Shown: positions 1 to 13,018 of the stretch, piece by piece
How positions within the stretch are numbered: position 1 is the first letter of the stretch
How the letters are laid out: each line of letters begins with the position of its first letter
From: Warburgia ugandensis
Taxonomy: Eukaryota > Streptophyta > Magnoliopsida > Canellales > Canellaceae
Assembly: GCA_035236585.1 (NCBI GenBank)
Contig: CP141134.1
Location: forward strand, 21,258,414-21,322,413
Length of the DNA: 64,000 nt
Reading direction: 5' to 3'
Made by a program: the position numbers and the translations under genes
Notes under the pieces: generated by a model
Seen by the model: only the letters and a program-made list of their open reading frames with translations
The model's database searches: none
Told to the model about the DNA's origin: nothing

Positions 1-1329
1 TGTTCCCAAAATCCTAAGAAAAAAGAAAGATGGAAGGAAAAGAAGAAAGGTGAGTGTTGGTAAGGGTGCTGTGTGTGCACCTGTAGTTTTAAGGAAGAGG
101 GGTGAAAGGGTGAATGCAAAAGCAAGGAAGCAGGGGGGAAACGTAACACACACAAGATTGGAGAAGCATGCAAGGGAGAGTGCAGTGCATGTAAAAGTAG
201 AAAGGAAAGGGGTGCGCTTAAGTGAAAGGTGAATGTGTGGAAGTGAAAGATGGAAGAAGGTGTGCAAGAGAGATGCGAGTAAGGGATGACATGCAAGGAA
301 GAATGCATGAAAGAGATGGAAGTGCAAGAGAGATGCACGCAAAGGAAAAAAAGCATGCAAATGAGGGGGACGAGAAGGATGCATGTAGGTGTAAGATTGA
401 GCAAGCATGAAAGAGAAATAATGGTGGGTGATGTGTGTAAATTTAAGTGGGAAAATGAGAAGGGGGATAAGAGATAGGATGGGAGAAGGGTCCACCCAAA
501 GAGGGGTGCGCACCACATCTTGAAGAGGAGTTAGAGAGAGGAGCACATCAAAGACAGGTGCTTATCACTCCTACTCTCCTATATCAGTCCTCACTTAACA
601 AGAAGAAAGAAAAGGAATGTAAGAGAGAGGGATGAAGGGGGTGGTAGGTTGAGACTCTTACCTCTTCTCCAAGGGTTAGACATGTAGCTCTAAGGGAGAG
701 ATTTGAGAGTGATCTCTCTTGCTCTATTTTTCTAGATTTTAGCTTTAATGTTCTAGGAAAAAGTAAGAGATCCATTCTCCTTCTTTCTTTCTTATTTCTC
801 TCCTATGAAACCGTGAAATCAAGGGGGTTACACCACCTCCCATGGAAAAATGGTGTTCTCCTTAGTGTGGTTCCCTCTTGTGATTAAGTAGGACAAAGAC
901 TGAGTGAAAAAGGCCTTCATGTGGGCCACAGTCCTTGACTTGTTTTGTTTCATAAAATGATCATATATATATATATATATATATTTATATCTATTGTATG
1001 TGATTTGAGCTTTCCTTAGAAGCATCCTAAGGTGGTGGTTTACTTGTATGCATGCATGGGAAGTTCTTACTATAACTTTGATAACAATACCCTCGTATCA
1101 TTCTAATCCTATAGACTTCTTGGTTGGCATGCGAGCCCTTGACATTGCTTAGAAAATAGTCTTGCTCTTTTTGGGTTTTTGAATGCTAAAAATAACACCT
1201 TTTAGTTGTACCCTAATCTTGGAAAATGTAAAATAAAATCTAATTAGGGATATTTAAATAAATTTTAGGGTTAGAAATTGCTAATATAGAGGTATCACAT
1301 GTCATATTTCTAAATTTATCAAATACTCC
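1..1329. other. Unassigned DNA with purine-rich tract
   Basis: The first ~560 bases are strongly purine-rich on the + strand, with degenerate repeats of words such as GTGCAAGAGAGATG and CATGCAAGGAAG. Open frames here are by-products of the composition and show no known domain. From ~560 to 1,329 the sequence becomes T-rich and AT-rich, with CT-rich patches. It may be a leader or LTR portion of an unrecognised element. Nothing firmer can be supported. Confidence 0.4.
963..984. repeat. (TA)n microsatellite
   Basis: About eleven uninterrupted TA units. Confidence 0.9.
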
Positions 1330-2044
1330 TAGACTTACATTTTGCAAGTACTCGAGCAGAAGTATAAAATAGAAAATGAGAAATCTAAAAAAATCCTAAC
1401 CACTTTTATAGTTGCTGCCATCTACATTTAGCATATGCATAAAACCTTTAAACCCCTAAGTTATCCTAGGGTATGACTTGTAGTCTTGTAATGGTTTCCA
1501 CAAATGACACCCACAACCATTTAATAACTTTTATGAAAGTCCTTCATTTATCTCAAAGAATTTTCTTTTATTCAGCTTTCATTGAACTTCTAACTTTAGC
1601 ATGCTAATAAAAATGAATAAAATTTTAAGATCTGAACTATATACTAATGATATTATAGTACTTTATCAAACCTTAGAGTGTAAGTGTGTGAATATAACCA
1701 ATATATACATAATTATCACTCTCCAAGCAAATTATAATCTAAATTACCATCCAAAAGTATGCATTGACTTCAAATCTCACAAGATATTCTAGCCACTTAG
1801 AAAGAAGTCACTTAGAAGTGGGTATAAATCTCATCAATATGTAAGCTAAGTAATGTTCATCAAAGCCAAATTCTCACATATTTCATATAGAGAACAATAA
1901 GTTTGAAAAAATCTAATAAGGTCTCATGGAAAGAATATCAACTATTAAGGAATGTTATACTATATCAACTTCTTATTCATTCATAACCACAGCCAAGTCA
2001 TACTCTTCATAAGATTAAACAGGATTTTTAATAGGACAAACTAG
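1330..2044 (-). mobile_element. Family-L LTR element, internal 3' fragment
   Basis: This stretch resembles 6,246-7,000 and 31,907-32,641 on the same strand. Shared landmarks in order are a CTCGAGCA-like start, a 'catttagcatatgca' block and a 'ttaaacccctaagttatcc' block. In the two better copies this region lies directly beside the LTR polypurine tract, so it is the noncoding 3' part of the internal region, read on the minus strand. It is diverged by eye by about a quarter, hence old. No coding domain is seen. Confidence 0.6.
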
Positions 2045-2187
2045 TGTACCTTCAAAATTTCTTGCAAGCACACAAATCAATGTAGTAATTTGCACATGAG
2101 AGAGGTCGATCCCACACGAGGAATCTCATGGAATTTTTAATCAATTGGGTCTTATTTAAATTACTTATCTTCAGCCAAAGAGAGATG
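2045..2187 (-). mobile_element. Family-L LTR, 143-bp antisense terminal fragment
   Basis: It begins TGTACC and carries the motif 'gcaagcacacaaatcaatgtag' and the word 'gtcgatcccaca', which also open LTR-A (3,571) and LTR-B (29,454). It is the outer 143 bp of an antisense LTR, joined directly to a sense-oriented LTR start at 2,188. Confidence 0.6.
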
Positions 2188-3568
2188 TGATAAGTGTTCA
2201 ATTTTATATAAAAAGTACCCAATTAGTAGTCCATGTGTTATTAATTTAAAAGTTTGATATTTTGGTAGGTTTAGGATCTAATCTAGAGTAAGTGAATATT
2301 CATAATTTTTTAGGATTTAATTAGGGTTTTTACTCTATTGTAGGTATTGACAAGATGATCCAATAACCGAAATCAAGTAAGATAAGATTTGAAGATCATG
2401 ATCAGAATAGGGCCCAAGACCTACATTTTAACATTCCAAAGCTAAATTAAGGGATAAGATCATCTTAAGGCAAGGAAATGAAATCCAAGGAAGCAATTGG
2501 AAGCATCAAAGGTGACTAAGATGGGCCCTTGTAAAAGGCCATACAATTCTAATACATTTGAATGAGAATTGGAGCCATACATGAAGTTTCCTATTATAAC
2601 AAGGAAACTTGAGGAAACTAAGCCATTCAAGCCTTGAAGCCAAGGGACTTAGCCACTTAAGCAATCAAGCATTAAGCCATCAAAGTGAGTTACTAAGCCA
2701 CATGAGAGCCATGCCATATGGAGTCACACAATTGAAGGACATTTAGAAGCATTTATCCTATGCTAAAGAGTAAATTTCAAGGGATAATTAGAAATGAATT
2801 TAGATGATAATCAATATGGTAAGATATGCATGCTTAGGTAGACCAATTAAGAGGCAAACCAAGTAAAATTTTCTTATATTTCCCTCTCTTTTCTCTCTCT
2901 TTCCTACCAACCATATCACATACAAGGGAAGGAGTTCCATGCCACCTTCCTTGAAAAGGCGTGCCTCCCCCCTTCCAAATCCATTCACTCCACCTACTCC
3001 ACTTTCTAACTCCATTCCCCCCCTCAACTACCTCACCCTTCTATCTCTTTCCTCCATTTTCCTATCTTTTCCCACTTTCTTTCCATCCCAACATGTAAGA
3101 GACCTTAGAAGAAAGGGATTCTAGGCTTAATCCCTTGAAAGGTGGCACCTCCCCCATCACTTTGCTCATATTTAGAAATTCCACCTCACCTCACTTTCTA
3201 ATCTTCTATCTCCAATCAACTACCTAAATTTCCTACCTAGAGTTTTTGTTTTGATTATGTCCTTTCTTCCTAGGACAGGATCTTATCAAATTGGAAAGCA
3301 AAAACTCTATAGAACCCCATGGAATTCCATGCCTAATTCAAGTAGAGGGGTTGGTTCTAACTCCTTAAAATCAAGCACATGAACTTGGAGATATTCTTAA
3401 GGTTTTGGACCTCAACATCTTGGCTTTTGTTCCTTGTCTTCCACACCTTGTCCTTGCTTTGTTTCTTTGGATTTTGCACTCTAAGTTTAGATAAGTACTT
3501 TGGTTTAATTTCTTTAGTTCTATTGCTTGTTTATTGCTTTTTTTTGTTGTTTAAGTTTCCTACACATT
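2188..3568 (+). mobile_element. Family-L LTR, sense-oriented 5' half
   Basis: It begins TGATAAGTGTTCAATTTT, the exact complement of the right ends of LTR-A, LTR-B and LTR-C, and follows their reverse complement for about 1.38 kb. It shares the block on 'gatgatcc', the sequence around 'aagggataattagaa' and the 'gttccatgccacc' part. It stops where LTR-A begins. With LTR-A it forms a large inverted repeat. Confidence 0.65.
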
Positions 3569-3570
3569 GG

Positions 3571-6245
3571 TGTAGCTTTAATATTACTCACAAGTGCACG
3601 AATCAAAGTAGTATTGTATGCGAGAGAGGTTGAACTCATGAGAAATCTCACAAATTTGCATGTTGGATGGATCTTATTTAAAATGCTTAACTTCAACTAA
3701 TGAGAGAGATTTAATTGGATTTGAATTTAAATTATGAAAGTAGATAACAAAAGAAAGGAAACATGCATGAAACTAGTTAGAAACTACAATTAAATGAAAC
3801 TTGCTAAGAATAAAACTAAAAAATGGATTAGAAACTTACCTAACTAATATGCATTCAATTAAATTAAACTAATGCAAAACTAGAATGAATTAAATAAGAA
3901 ACTTAACTTTAGGAAACTTTTCTAATTTAACACTTACTTAAGCCTAAACTTTTTGAAAATGAAACTTTCTAAAACTCAAAAAGGAAACTTTCTAAAACTA
4001 AATTAAGATGTGAAAAACTAATTAAGAATTTCTAAACTAGGATTAAACAACAAATAAAGAATGAATCAAAGGAGGAATCATCCTAGTCCCATGCGCATGA
4101 TCCATGGGATGGTGCACATGATTCATGGGATGAACATCACTACAATTTTAATAGGAAAAAGCTAACTAACTTGTATTATAATTGTAGCACTTAATAAACA
4201 ACCTAAAAAGCTAAATGGGTTCATAACAAATCAAGCAAATAAGATGCATAAGGTGTTGGAAATTAAGCATGAAATATTGAACGAAAAAATTCTAGATTTT
4301 AAGCAATTAAGAAACTCAAATCAAACCAAGCATGAAAATCAACTTCACAATCATTTTTTATGCAATATAACACCCAAGAAAAATAACACTCAAGGTCTAG
4401 GGTACTTTACTATTGGAAACAAGTATGAACAATAGTACTCAAATAGCTTTATTGATTGAATAGGAAAATACATTAGACATAGTCTGTATGATACATAGAT
4501 GTAAATATGAAAATAACACTCTTTTCCTATGCTTAAAACTTGATTCAAATCCAATAAAACATGCACTCTACTGATCTTAATATAAACTAAGATGAAATGT
4601 ACATGAAATCCAAGAGAGTATCAAGAGAATGGATCTATGGAAAGATGGAACTAGTTAAGGCAAAAGATGCTTAGAACTAGTCCTCAACATCAAGTAAAAA
4701 ATGTGAAATTTGAGGAAGGAAATCAAGGATTAGAGCTACTTCTTCTCTTGGCTATCACTATTAGAGGACAATTAACTTGGATCTTTGATGAATAAGCAAG
4801 AAAAACTGAGATGGTTGAAGCAAAAAACTATGGGAAAACAAGGAAGAATTATGGGTGCAAAACTTAAGCAACAAAACAAGAACACACAAACTATGAAAGT
4901 AAGAATGTAAAGAAAACTACTAACGTCAAAGTGAAGTGTAAAGAAAGAGACAATACTTAAGAATCTAAGGGAAGAAACAGCCTAAATTAAACCAAAGTCC
5001 AAATCTCCAAAAGATCCCAAGCTAGAGTGCAAACTTTCAAGGTTTTCTCACAAAACCTCTACTTAGAAAAGGATGTGCCTTGGGGATTATAGATTTTTGG
5101 GTTTCCAATTGGATGGGATCTTATTCTAGAAAGGTGAGATGCATTTAGATCTAAGACTTCAAGGTAGGAAAGTTAGGTGGAGAGATGAGGTGGAGGGATG
5201 AGGTAAGCAAGTGATGTCATGATGGCTACCATGTAATTAGAAATGGGGGAGGTGTTACCTTCTTAGGAAGGTGGTATGAAGCTCCTTCCCTTCTAATTAC
5301 AAGGTATTTTTGTTTTGTGAAAGCGAGAAAATATAAAAGAAAATGGTAGGAAAGATTGGGAAAGATTTAGGATTTTGATTTGAAGTATATCTAGGGGTTT
5401 CTAATTAAGAAACCACCTAAATTGAGAACCAAGCAAGGGGAGGAATCACCTTCTTAGGAAGGTGGCTTCCTCCTTAAGCCAAAAATGTGGAAACCCTAGT
5501 TAGGTTGGTGGAAAGGATGAAAATAAAAAGTAGAAAGTGGGATCTCTCTTGATTGGTCCACTTATGCATGATCATCTTACCTTTTACAAATATCTCTCAA
5601 AACCTTCTAATTATCCCTTAAAAATCACATTTTAATGTAGAATAATTGCTTGAAAAGTGTCCTCCAATAGTGTGACTCCATGTGGCTTGATGGTTCATTT
5701 TGATGGGTCATTCCTTAATGGCTTGAATGGCTAAGTCCTTTGGCGTCAAAGCTTGAATGGTTTGGCTTTCTTTAGGTTTCCTAGTTGGACTAGGAAACCT
5801 CATGAATGTCTCCAATTCTCATGCAAAGGTGGGAATTGCATGTCTCTTTGTATGGACCATTTTAATCACCTTTGATTCTACCCATTGCCTCTTTACTTGC
5901 CTTAAGATGATCTTAACCCTTGATTTAGCTTTTGAATAATGACATTTAGGCTTTGGTTTGATCTTTTGATCTTGATCTTCAATTCTCATCTTGATCAATC
6001 TTAACCTCTGGATCACCTTCTTAACACCCACAAAAGATGAAAAACCCTCATTAAATCTTAGAAAACTATGGTGATTCACATACTTTGGATTTTCTTCTAG
6101 ACTTGTAAAATATCAAACTTTTGAATTATTAGGTCAGTAAGGCATGTGTTATAAATTTTTAGGGAAAAACCTAAAATAACACTATATTTTATAACATGTG
6201 GTCCATTAATTGGGTTCTTTTTTATACAAAATTGAACACTTATCA
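3571..6245 (-). mobile_element. Family-L LTR-A, near full length
   Basis: An LTR of about 2.67 kb, TGTAG...CTTATCA on the + strand, so TGATAAG...CTACA in element orientation. It is directly followed on the right by an antisense polypurine tract (cacccccaacc, 6,246-6,256), which makes it a 3' LTR of a minus-strand element. Related copies lie at 29,454-31,906 and 56,458-59,042. No coding domain is recognisable, and divergence among copies suggests an old insertion. Confidence 0.7.
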
Positions 6246-7020
6246 CACCCCCAACCAGTATTCTACTACTCTATAGTAAAACATGTGAAAAATCATGAAA
6301 CAAAAATGGTTGCCATTTTTATAGGTACTCACGATTGCATTTAGCATATGTAACAAGCCCTTAAACCCCTAGGTTACCCCTAGTGGATGAGTTAAGCCTC
6401 GTGAGGGTTTGCAAGGAATATACCCATAAAATTATAGTAGGCCCAATCCTTTATTTTATGTTAGAGAATTCTCTTCCATTAGAACTATACTGGCTTTGGC
6501 AGCTTAATAAATATGAATGAAAATTTCTATAAGTTATCCACATACCAAAGCTAGTGTAGTGCATGTATAGGTTACATAAATCTAGACTTCTAAACAAATA
6601 TGCTTATATTCCTTTAGAAAAATGTCTTGACCTCAAATTCTCACTGGTGTAAACTCAAAAATAATGCTCTCAAAGAAAAAAGGTCAAACAAATTTCTTTA
6701 TTTATGTAACTGAATCCAATAACACCACTGGTTCACATAATTTTATAAGTATAAATGAGGCAAAGGAATATTATCCCTAAGAATGGATGCCATTACCAAG
6801 ACTAGTAAGGATAATTTACCTTAATTCTTTCCTATTTATATCCTCTTTAAGACAATCTTCCACCTTAAGATCAATAGGTCTTTAGATAGGACAAAACATA
6901 GGATTTAGATAAGTTTTGGAAAGAAGGGTATAAGGATTCAAAGTTTCCAATCTGAGTAGAGGTCTTCAATTAATGTAGGACAAATTTTCTACTTTGAAGT
7001 GAATATCTCTTCTATATTTT
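6246..7020 (-). mobile_element. Family-L internal 3' fragment with polypurine tract
   Basis: It starts with the polypurine tract (GGTTGGGGGTG on the minus strand) that abuts LTR-A and continues as noncoding internal sequence matching 31,907-32,641, with shared 'gcatttagcatatg' and 'cccctaggttacccctag' blocks. Similarity fades near 6,985, before the (CTT)n run. No gag or pol is left. Confidence 0.6.
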
Positions 7021-7025
7021 CCTTT

Positions 7026-7097
7026 CTCTTCTTCTTCTTCTTCTTCTTCTTCTTCTTCTTCTTCTTCTTCTTCTTCTTCTTCTTCTTCTTCTTCTTC
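7026..7097. repeat. (CTT)n microsatellite
   Basis: An uninterrupted trinucleotide run of about 24 units. A minus-strand polyarginine open frame here is only the translation of this repeat. Confidence 0.95.
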
Positions 7098-10000
7098 TAT
7101 CTCTTGTTAATTCTTGACGCGTCATTGTTTGCTGCATTGAAAGAGTAGATAATTGCTCATCTCCTATTAAAGGTTGCATTTTCTCCTTAGTGTTATTTAC
7201 TATTCTGTTGTACATGACTGATCCTGTTTATATTCTGATATCTAGCATGACATTGAAGCAATCTATTTAATTTGAGGCACCCCACGTTTGCAAAATAGGA
7301 CTCTCTTTGATCTTGTACTTTACCTATTTCCTCCGACTTGGGTATCTAGGCTCTTGGATGATTCTGCTAGCATTTTAGAAGGAAAATGCTTCGGGAATGC
7401 TTTTTGACGATACAACCTTGTTAGGCCTCACTTTATATGATTTGATCCAGTTATCATGTTCAGTGTACCTTAATGGTTATGAGTTTTTTAGGTAGCTTAA
7501 ATAGGGCAAGCAGAATAAGATATGTCAGATCATCCATAGGTAGCACCTAGCTACAAGGTATTCCTTTCTGTGTCCTGTTTGACTTCCCAGAAGAACCCAT
7601 ATAAAAGAAATAGTGTTTAGAGGACAGAGGACAAATTCACCAATTGGGGAAGGTTTCCTATCATTTTGAAAGGTTTCGGCGAAAAATGAAGCCAGAATGG
7701 TAGTTTTGCCAACATCAACAATTGGAAGGGTGCCCGAAAAAAATCTTGCGAAAAAAAGATAGTGGAATGGCACTTTTGTAAATATCTGAAAAAGGATAAT
7801 TGAAGTGGGATAGATACTAAAACGGAAGTGCATGAGAGAGAAAGAAACTCACAATGGAATGTGGCAATTTTACGGTGATTGAGAAAATGACATTTATTTG
7901 AGGATAACAATTTGCTATTCTATTGGCACGCTATCTCTAAGTGGCATTCCTGCACATGCTACTTACTAGTTTTGAAAATATTGATGTCTTGTTAGGGACA
8001 TTTTCTTGAGTGAGAAGAAAATATATTTTGGAAAACTACAGACATGTGGCAAATCCAAGAATTTAAGTTAGTGGTTCTTCTAATAACTATAAGAGTGTCG
8101 GTAAGAGTCATGCTCTTAGGCAAGCAAAGAAGTAGATACTTTACTTTTTCATAGATGTTGCCCTCTTTTGAAAGATCTAGACCAATTATCTTACTAAGAA
8201 TGCATTAGATTGGATGGATATTAAAGTTCAAGACCATTGGATTAGATTGGATGGATATTAAAGTTTAAGACCATTGAATGCTTATAATCTAAGTTGTAGA
8301 TGTTGAAAATTAGAGGTGATGATATTTTAAATGTTTTTCAATGGTAAAGAAATAGGTGGCCAAGACCATCAAAATGAAGTACTTTGTCGTGGGTATATCT
8401 ATCTTGGGGATGCCCAATAAGATGAACAGTTTATATTTTTTGAAAGAGTTCAACATTGATGAAACGTGGAACGTTGACTTCTTAGTATGCCCACTAGTGT
8501 TAACTCTTACCAGGACTCTAACCATAAATATATTAATACATCTTACGAAAAAAAATTATTTGAATATAATAAGATAGTGAAATAACATTCACGTATATGT
8601 ACAATTTTCACAAAATTTCAAAATCACCAACAATTTAAGGATACTAGAAAAATCAAATAATGTTGCTTTTACAAGTTAAAACTAGGGAAACTTCGTAATA
8701 TAGTGAAATTTATAAACAATTTTGTATGATTTTTTTTCTAGTGGAATTTATTCATATAAAAGGTCTATACATAATTTAAAACTTTTTAAAAATTTGTGTG
8801 GGCTCTTAAGAACCCACATGCATGCACATGCATTTGCCCATGGATCAACTGAGGCTCTTTTACTAGGTCTCAAAGTGAGGCTCCCACTTAGGCCACCTAT
8901 AATACGGTTAACCACCAATGTTCGGTAAAATGTACTAGCCACTTACTCAGGTTAAATAAGACACATGCCTTCTTGAGAGGGAGCCTCAACTCTAAATGTC
9001 AATGTATTTGGATACTTATAGACTGCTTTTATGTCCATTTGAATTACAGTCACTAATTCTTTTAAGTTTCCTCAATGACCAAAAACAAGGGTTTAGAATC
9101 ATCCAAATGCATTGGGATTTGGTATCCTACATATCGAAGCTATTTTGAACAAGATGAATGGAATAGATCTTTCAAAAGAAGTCACTCTCCATCACAAAAT
9201 GAAGCATCAACTTCTTTGAATGCATCAGTGTGCATTGCAAGGTTGCATTTAATGGATGTTTCATAGAGCATTAATACTAGTGGGTAAAAAAGAATTTGTA
9301 AAAGGAATAAAGACTTAAGTAGATAGGAAGAGGCTAGAAGGGAGGATCATAATCATGAGTAATTTATTATGATAATGTCTTCTCAATGAGTGCCATGTAA
9401 AAGTCCTTAAGATTCCACTGCAATGAATTGCATAGTTTGAATGTGAGGTTTTCAAATGAATGTTTAGATGACCATTATTGAATAGACATCTCCAGATAAA
9501 CTTATCTTGCATGATCCAACATAAAGGTTTGGAACCAATTGAAAACATTCATATTTGTGCAAATGGCATGTTGATCTATTGAAAGAGGTGACGAATCAAT
9601 ATTGGAATCTTTAGAATTGACATAGAAGATTAAAGAATTTAACTTCTTGAAAGATCTAAAGACAGCATGTGTTACATAAGATTAGTGGGAGTGCTTTACT
9701 ATATTAGTATAGAATGATAATGATGTTCTAATCACTGAGAGTAATGTAAGGATCTTATATGCTACAAAAGCATGACTCATTTACTTAGATACATTATTCA
9801 TCTCAATTGATTGCAAGATGAGATCCTTGTAAAGTACAGAACAAAATCTTCTAGAAGAGAAATTGTTTACTATACATGTAAGATAGACTCAATCTCTGAA
9901 GTAGAATATATCCAATATCAAAAGAGCTGAATAACTTGTGTCAATGTTTTCAAAAGACTAGAATGTCAAAAAATGTTCTTTATCCAACTTAAGTTTTGTG

Positions 10001-10556
10001 GCTGAGATCTTTGTGAAAAAAACAAAATAGAAACTCTAAAAAGCGAATGGTTCCCAGAAGGACGGATGATTATATAATATGTTATATTGGACATCAAATG
10101 AGATATATAAGATAAGAGAATCCCATGTGAATAGAAGTTTTATACATGTGCTATTTAAGAGTAGACATATGTCATGCAAAAGGATAAGTCCATAAATTAG
10201 ATCTAATGATGAACCACAAAGATAAATTATAAGTAAAACATATATTCAAGGATTGTGGATAGACTAAAGGCTATTGCTTTTTTCATGTAAGTGATGTGAT
10301 CATAACTATGATTTATTTAGATCAAAATAGATAAATCAAAGAGTTATAAACTCAAAATGACACCTTTGTATATTTTTCACTATATATAGAAATTTCATAA
10401 GATAGTGCAATAGTGTATCAGGCACAATTGTAACAGAAATATACTTTAGTATAAGATGCTAATTAAGTTTTCAATTTTGTTATGCATAGTTCTTATTGAA
10501 TACAATACTAATTTGATATATTGCATTTCTTGGTCACAATTAGGAAGTTGGAAGTA
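7098..10556. other. Unassigned intergenic DNA
   Basis: AT-rich DNA with no frame that looks coding. It holds a 37-bp tandem duplication (8,204-8,277). A 9-bp inverted pair GAGGCTCCC / GGGAGCCTC (8,877-8,885 and 8,979-8,987) bounds about 110 bp. It is probably decayed transposon DNA, but no family can be named. Confidence 0.4.
8204..8277. repeat. 37-bp tandem duplication
   Basis: ATTAGATTGGATGGATATTA at 8,204 recurs at 8,241. The two units differ at very few bases, so the duplication is fairly recent. Confidence 0.8.
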
Positions 10557-10732
10557 GGGGAGCCTTGTCACAATGGTAGAGTTGTTAAAGTGCGACTTAG
10601 AGGACAATGGTTTGAGGCATGGAAGTAGCCTCTTCTAAAATTGTAAGGTAAGGCTACATACTGTAGACCCTTTATGGTCTGCCCTTACCTTGACCCTAGA
10701 CCCTAGAGCTTTGTGCATTGAGCTACCCTTTA
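10557..10732 (+). mobile_element. Au-type SINE (tRNA-derived)
   Basis: A short interspersed element of about 176 bp. It opens GGGGAGCCTTG, followed by a tRNA-like region with an A-box-like CAATGGTAGAGTTG and a diverged B-box region around 'ggtttgaggca'. It then shows the Au hallmarks: 'gtagcctctt', 'gtaaggtaaggct', 'tagaccctt', 'tggtctgccctta' and 'gctttgtgcattgagctaccctt'. Au elements are RNA polymerase III-derived retroposons that use a LINE's machinery and are spread across flowering plants. The end is T-rich, as usual for the family. Several substitutions in the B box suggest an old copy. No clear target duplication is seen, only GTTGGAA on both sides. Confidence 0.85.
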
Positions 10733-13018
10733 ACTAGGATGTTGGAAAGGAATATGCATAATCTAACAAATCTACTTGATAGTATAAGGAGTGCATAGTG
10801 ATTGGATGAGTGCTTGTAAGTTAGATGGTGACTCGGATGTTGGGAGCCATCCATGAGATAATTTTTCATTGAATGTTATCATGTGTAATAAATATGTTTG
10901 AAGTAATTGAAGAAATGATGTCTGAGAGTTGGTAGATTGGTTGGAGTTTGATTGGGAGATTTGGCTTGAAGATAAAAGGTGATGGTGGAGTTGGACTATA
11001 GTGAAACGTTTTTTGTTCTGGTTGGGTATCGAGATGACAGATACCTAGGGTGTTGACTAGATTAGGTAATGTGCATGTACTCGAGTTTGTTTCTAGAGGG
11101 TCAGGAGGTAGAGGATCAATATAAATTCGTAAGTTAGTTTCTAAGTTCATTATGCACTGTAAAGCGGTGGAAAGTTGGTTACTTTTAGTGGATTGATCTA
11201 TGACAGCTTATTTTGGGCAATTAAGTCTTATACAAAGTATTTGAAAGCATTGCAATTTCCTACTAAGTGTCCAGGGTTCTGCGGAAGTGGCAGTATATAT
11301 TTTCAAAATATTTTTATGTTTTGGTGCATCGGATTTTATTCAAGGTGTAGTGGATAATATTTTGTGCCATTAGAGTACGACAAAGTATGACAAAGGTTTG
11401 TATAGTTAGTGTCTAGTGGCTTGATGAGTTTTCTCCGTGTGGGGTGTTGGGTTTGTATTTGAAGTGTTGGTTAGTACTATGTACACTATGATTGTGTGTT
11501 AGATGAGTAATGTGTTTTCAAAGGGAATGTACTGTTACTTTCAAAAGCACTTTGGACTGCAACACCGTGTTGGATTACTTTATCAAAAGATGTGAGACAT
11601 AAAATATGAAGTTAAAATCTTATTTCGGAAACAAGTGCACAGCGGAGGGTAGAAACAAGGAAAGATTCAGTTTGTTTCAAGGAAGCTGCCTAGCTAAGTT
11701 TCTCCTACGATTATACAATTGGGTAAATGTTTAATCATTTTGCTTTTTCATAGTAATAAAATATTTTTATGTTATTTCAGTGTCTATGTTGTAAGAAAAT
11801 GTCCAATATAAAGTTTACAAAGTTGTAGGAAGGAAGTTATGGATTCGCTCGGTAAATGAACAAAGCATGTAAACGCTAATCTTGTAAGGCTCTCATAGAA
11901 AAGTTGTAAAAGTAAAGCATCAGTGTTTGATGTTGACGTTCAATCATAGGGCCTCTTAGTCGTCATAGTTTTTGTAGTACATGTGGTCTTTTTACTAAGA
12001 AACTAACAAAGAGTCCTATTAGTCATGGTAGTTTTTTTTTCAGAAAAGGCAAAATAAACCTAAAAAAAATCCACAGTTAGTCATGAGATGGAGGTCGCGT
12101 GAGTTGGTTTCTTCAGAAAAAGTCTAATAAAGCGAATGTTAGTGGAAAAACGACACTTGTTAGTCATTTTTAAAGAAGCCAACAGATCCATATAAATTGG
12201 CAAAAAGAAGGCTAACCCTAGGCAGTGTTTTTTCTTTTCGGGCTGTTGGTTTTTTTCTCTCAACAGTTAACTAAATCGACAAGTAATTGCAAGGAAAATC
12301 TTATTTAGATTCGAAATTTATGGAAAAGCGCATAGATAGATAGTTAAACCTATGACAAACAACTCCAATAGGCGTAGGTTTCACCACTACATGCAGAGAA
12401 ATGACTAGGATGCAGATGAACGAAAACGGGAGGGGATCTAATCAATTGGTTAGAATCATTCATTTCTAGTGGGAGCAGATGTTAAGAACAGAGAATAGAT
12501 TCTAAAATGAGAATAATGTGCCTATAGATTGATGATAAAGATTATCATTAGAGACATCGATTGGTGGCTAGGCCACTTGCACTTTCATTGGATATGCCCT
12601 ATAATAGGAGGACCAACGAGTAGAAGATATAGCTAGGTATAAAGCCATTATCCATGGATAACTATTCATGGTTCTTTGTCCCGTCCCAGTTGGCTCCACC
12701 ATGCTTACAGGCAAATTCCCATCAAATGGGTGCAAAATAATGTGGTTGGCATGCTCCAAACAATGTCATCTTCACATCGATTCTTTTCATTGTAATGGTT
12801 TGAAGGTAAGGATTGAGAGAAATCAAACTATTAAAATTGGGCCAACTGACAAATGCCAGATCCATAGGCATCCTTGTTGAAAATTTTTTATTATGAAATT
12901 AAGCTATTTTCCCTTTTGAATGGTAATTAGGCTATTTTCCTTGATCATGTTTTACTATTAGAATATTCAAGGCAAAAATAAATCTCCCAAGTTCTTCGGT
13001 GATTTTCTTAATTTTCAG
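10733..13018. other. Unassigned DNA upstream of exon-like stretch
   Basis: No repeat family or protein domain is recognised. Base composition is a little less AT-rich from 12,500 on. Two overlapping 60-70 codon frames on opposite strands (12,568-12,880) match nothing I know. The last bases, ending in 'ttttcttaattttcag', resemble an intron 3' splice site. Confidence 0.3.

Noticed and set aside
7012-7215. Polyarginine open frame on the minus strand
   Set aside because: It is the translation of the (CTT)n microsatellite.
8796-8822. Near-palindrome TGGGCTCTTAAGAACCCA as a possible MITE end
   Set aside because: No partner end or target duplication was found, and one short palindrome is expected by chance in a window this size.
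9370-10450. Possible copia-like remnant on the + strand
   Set aside because: A few phrases resemble copia pol or LTR text, but no domain order could be read, so it was left unassigned.
12568-12880. Two opposed open frames of 60-70 codons
   Set aside because: Neither resembles a known family and neither has clear splice or start context; opposite-strand overlap is typical of chance frames.
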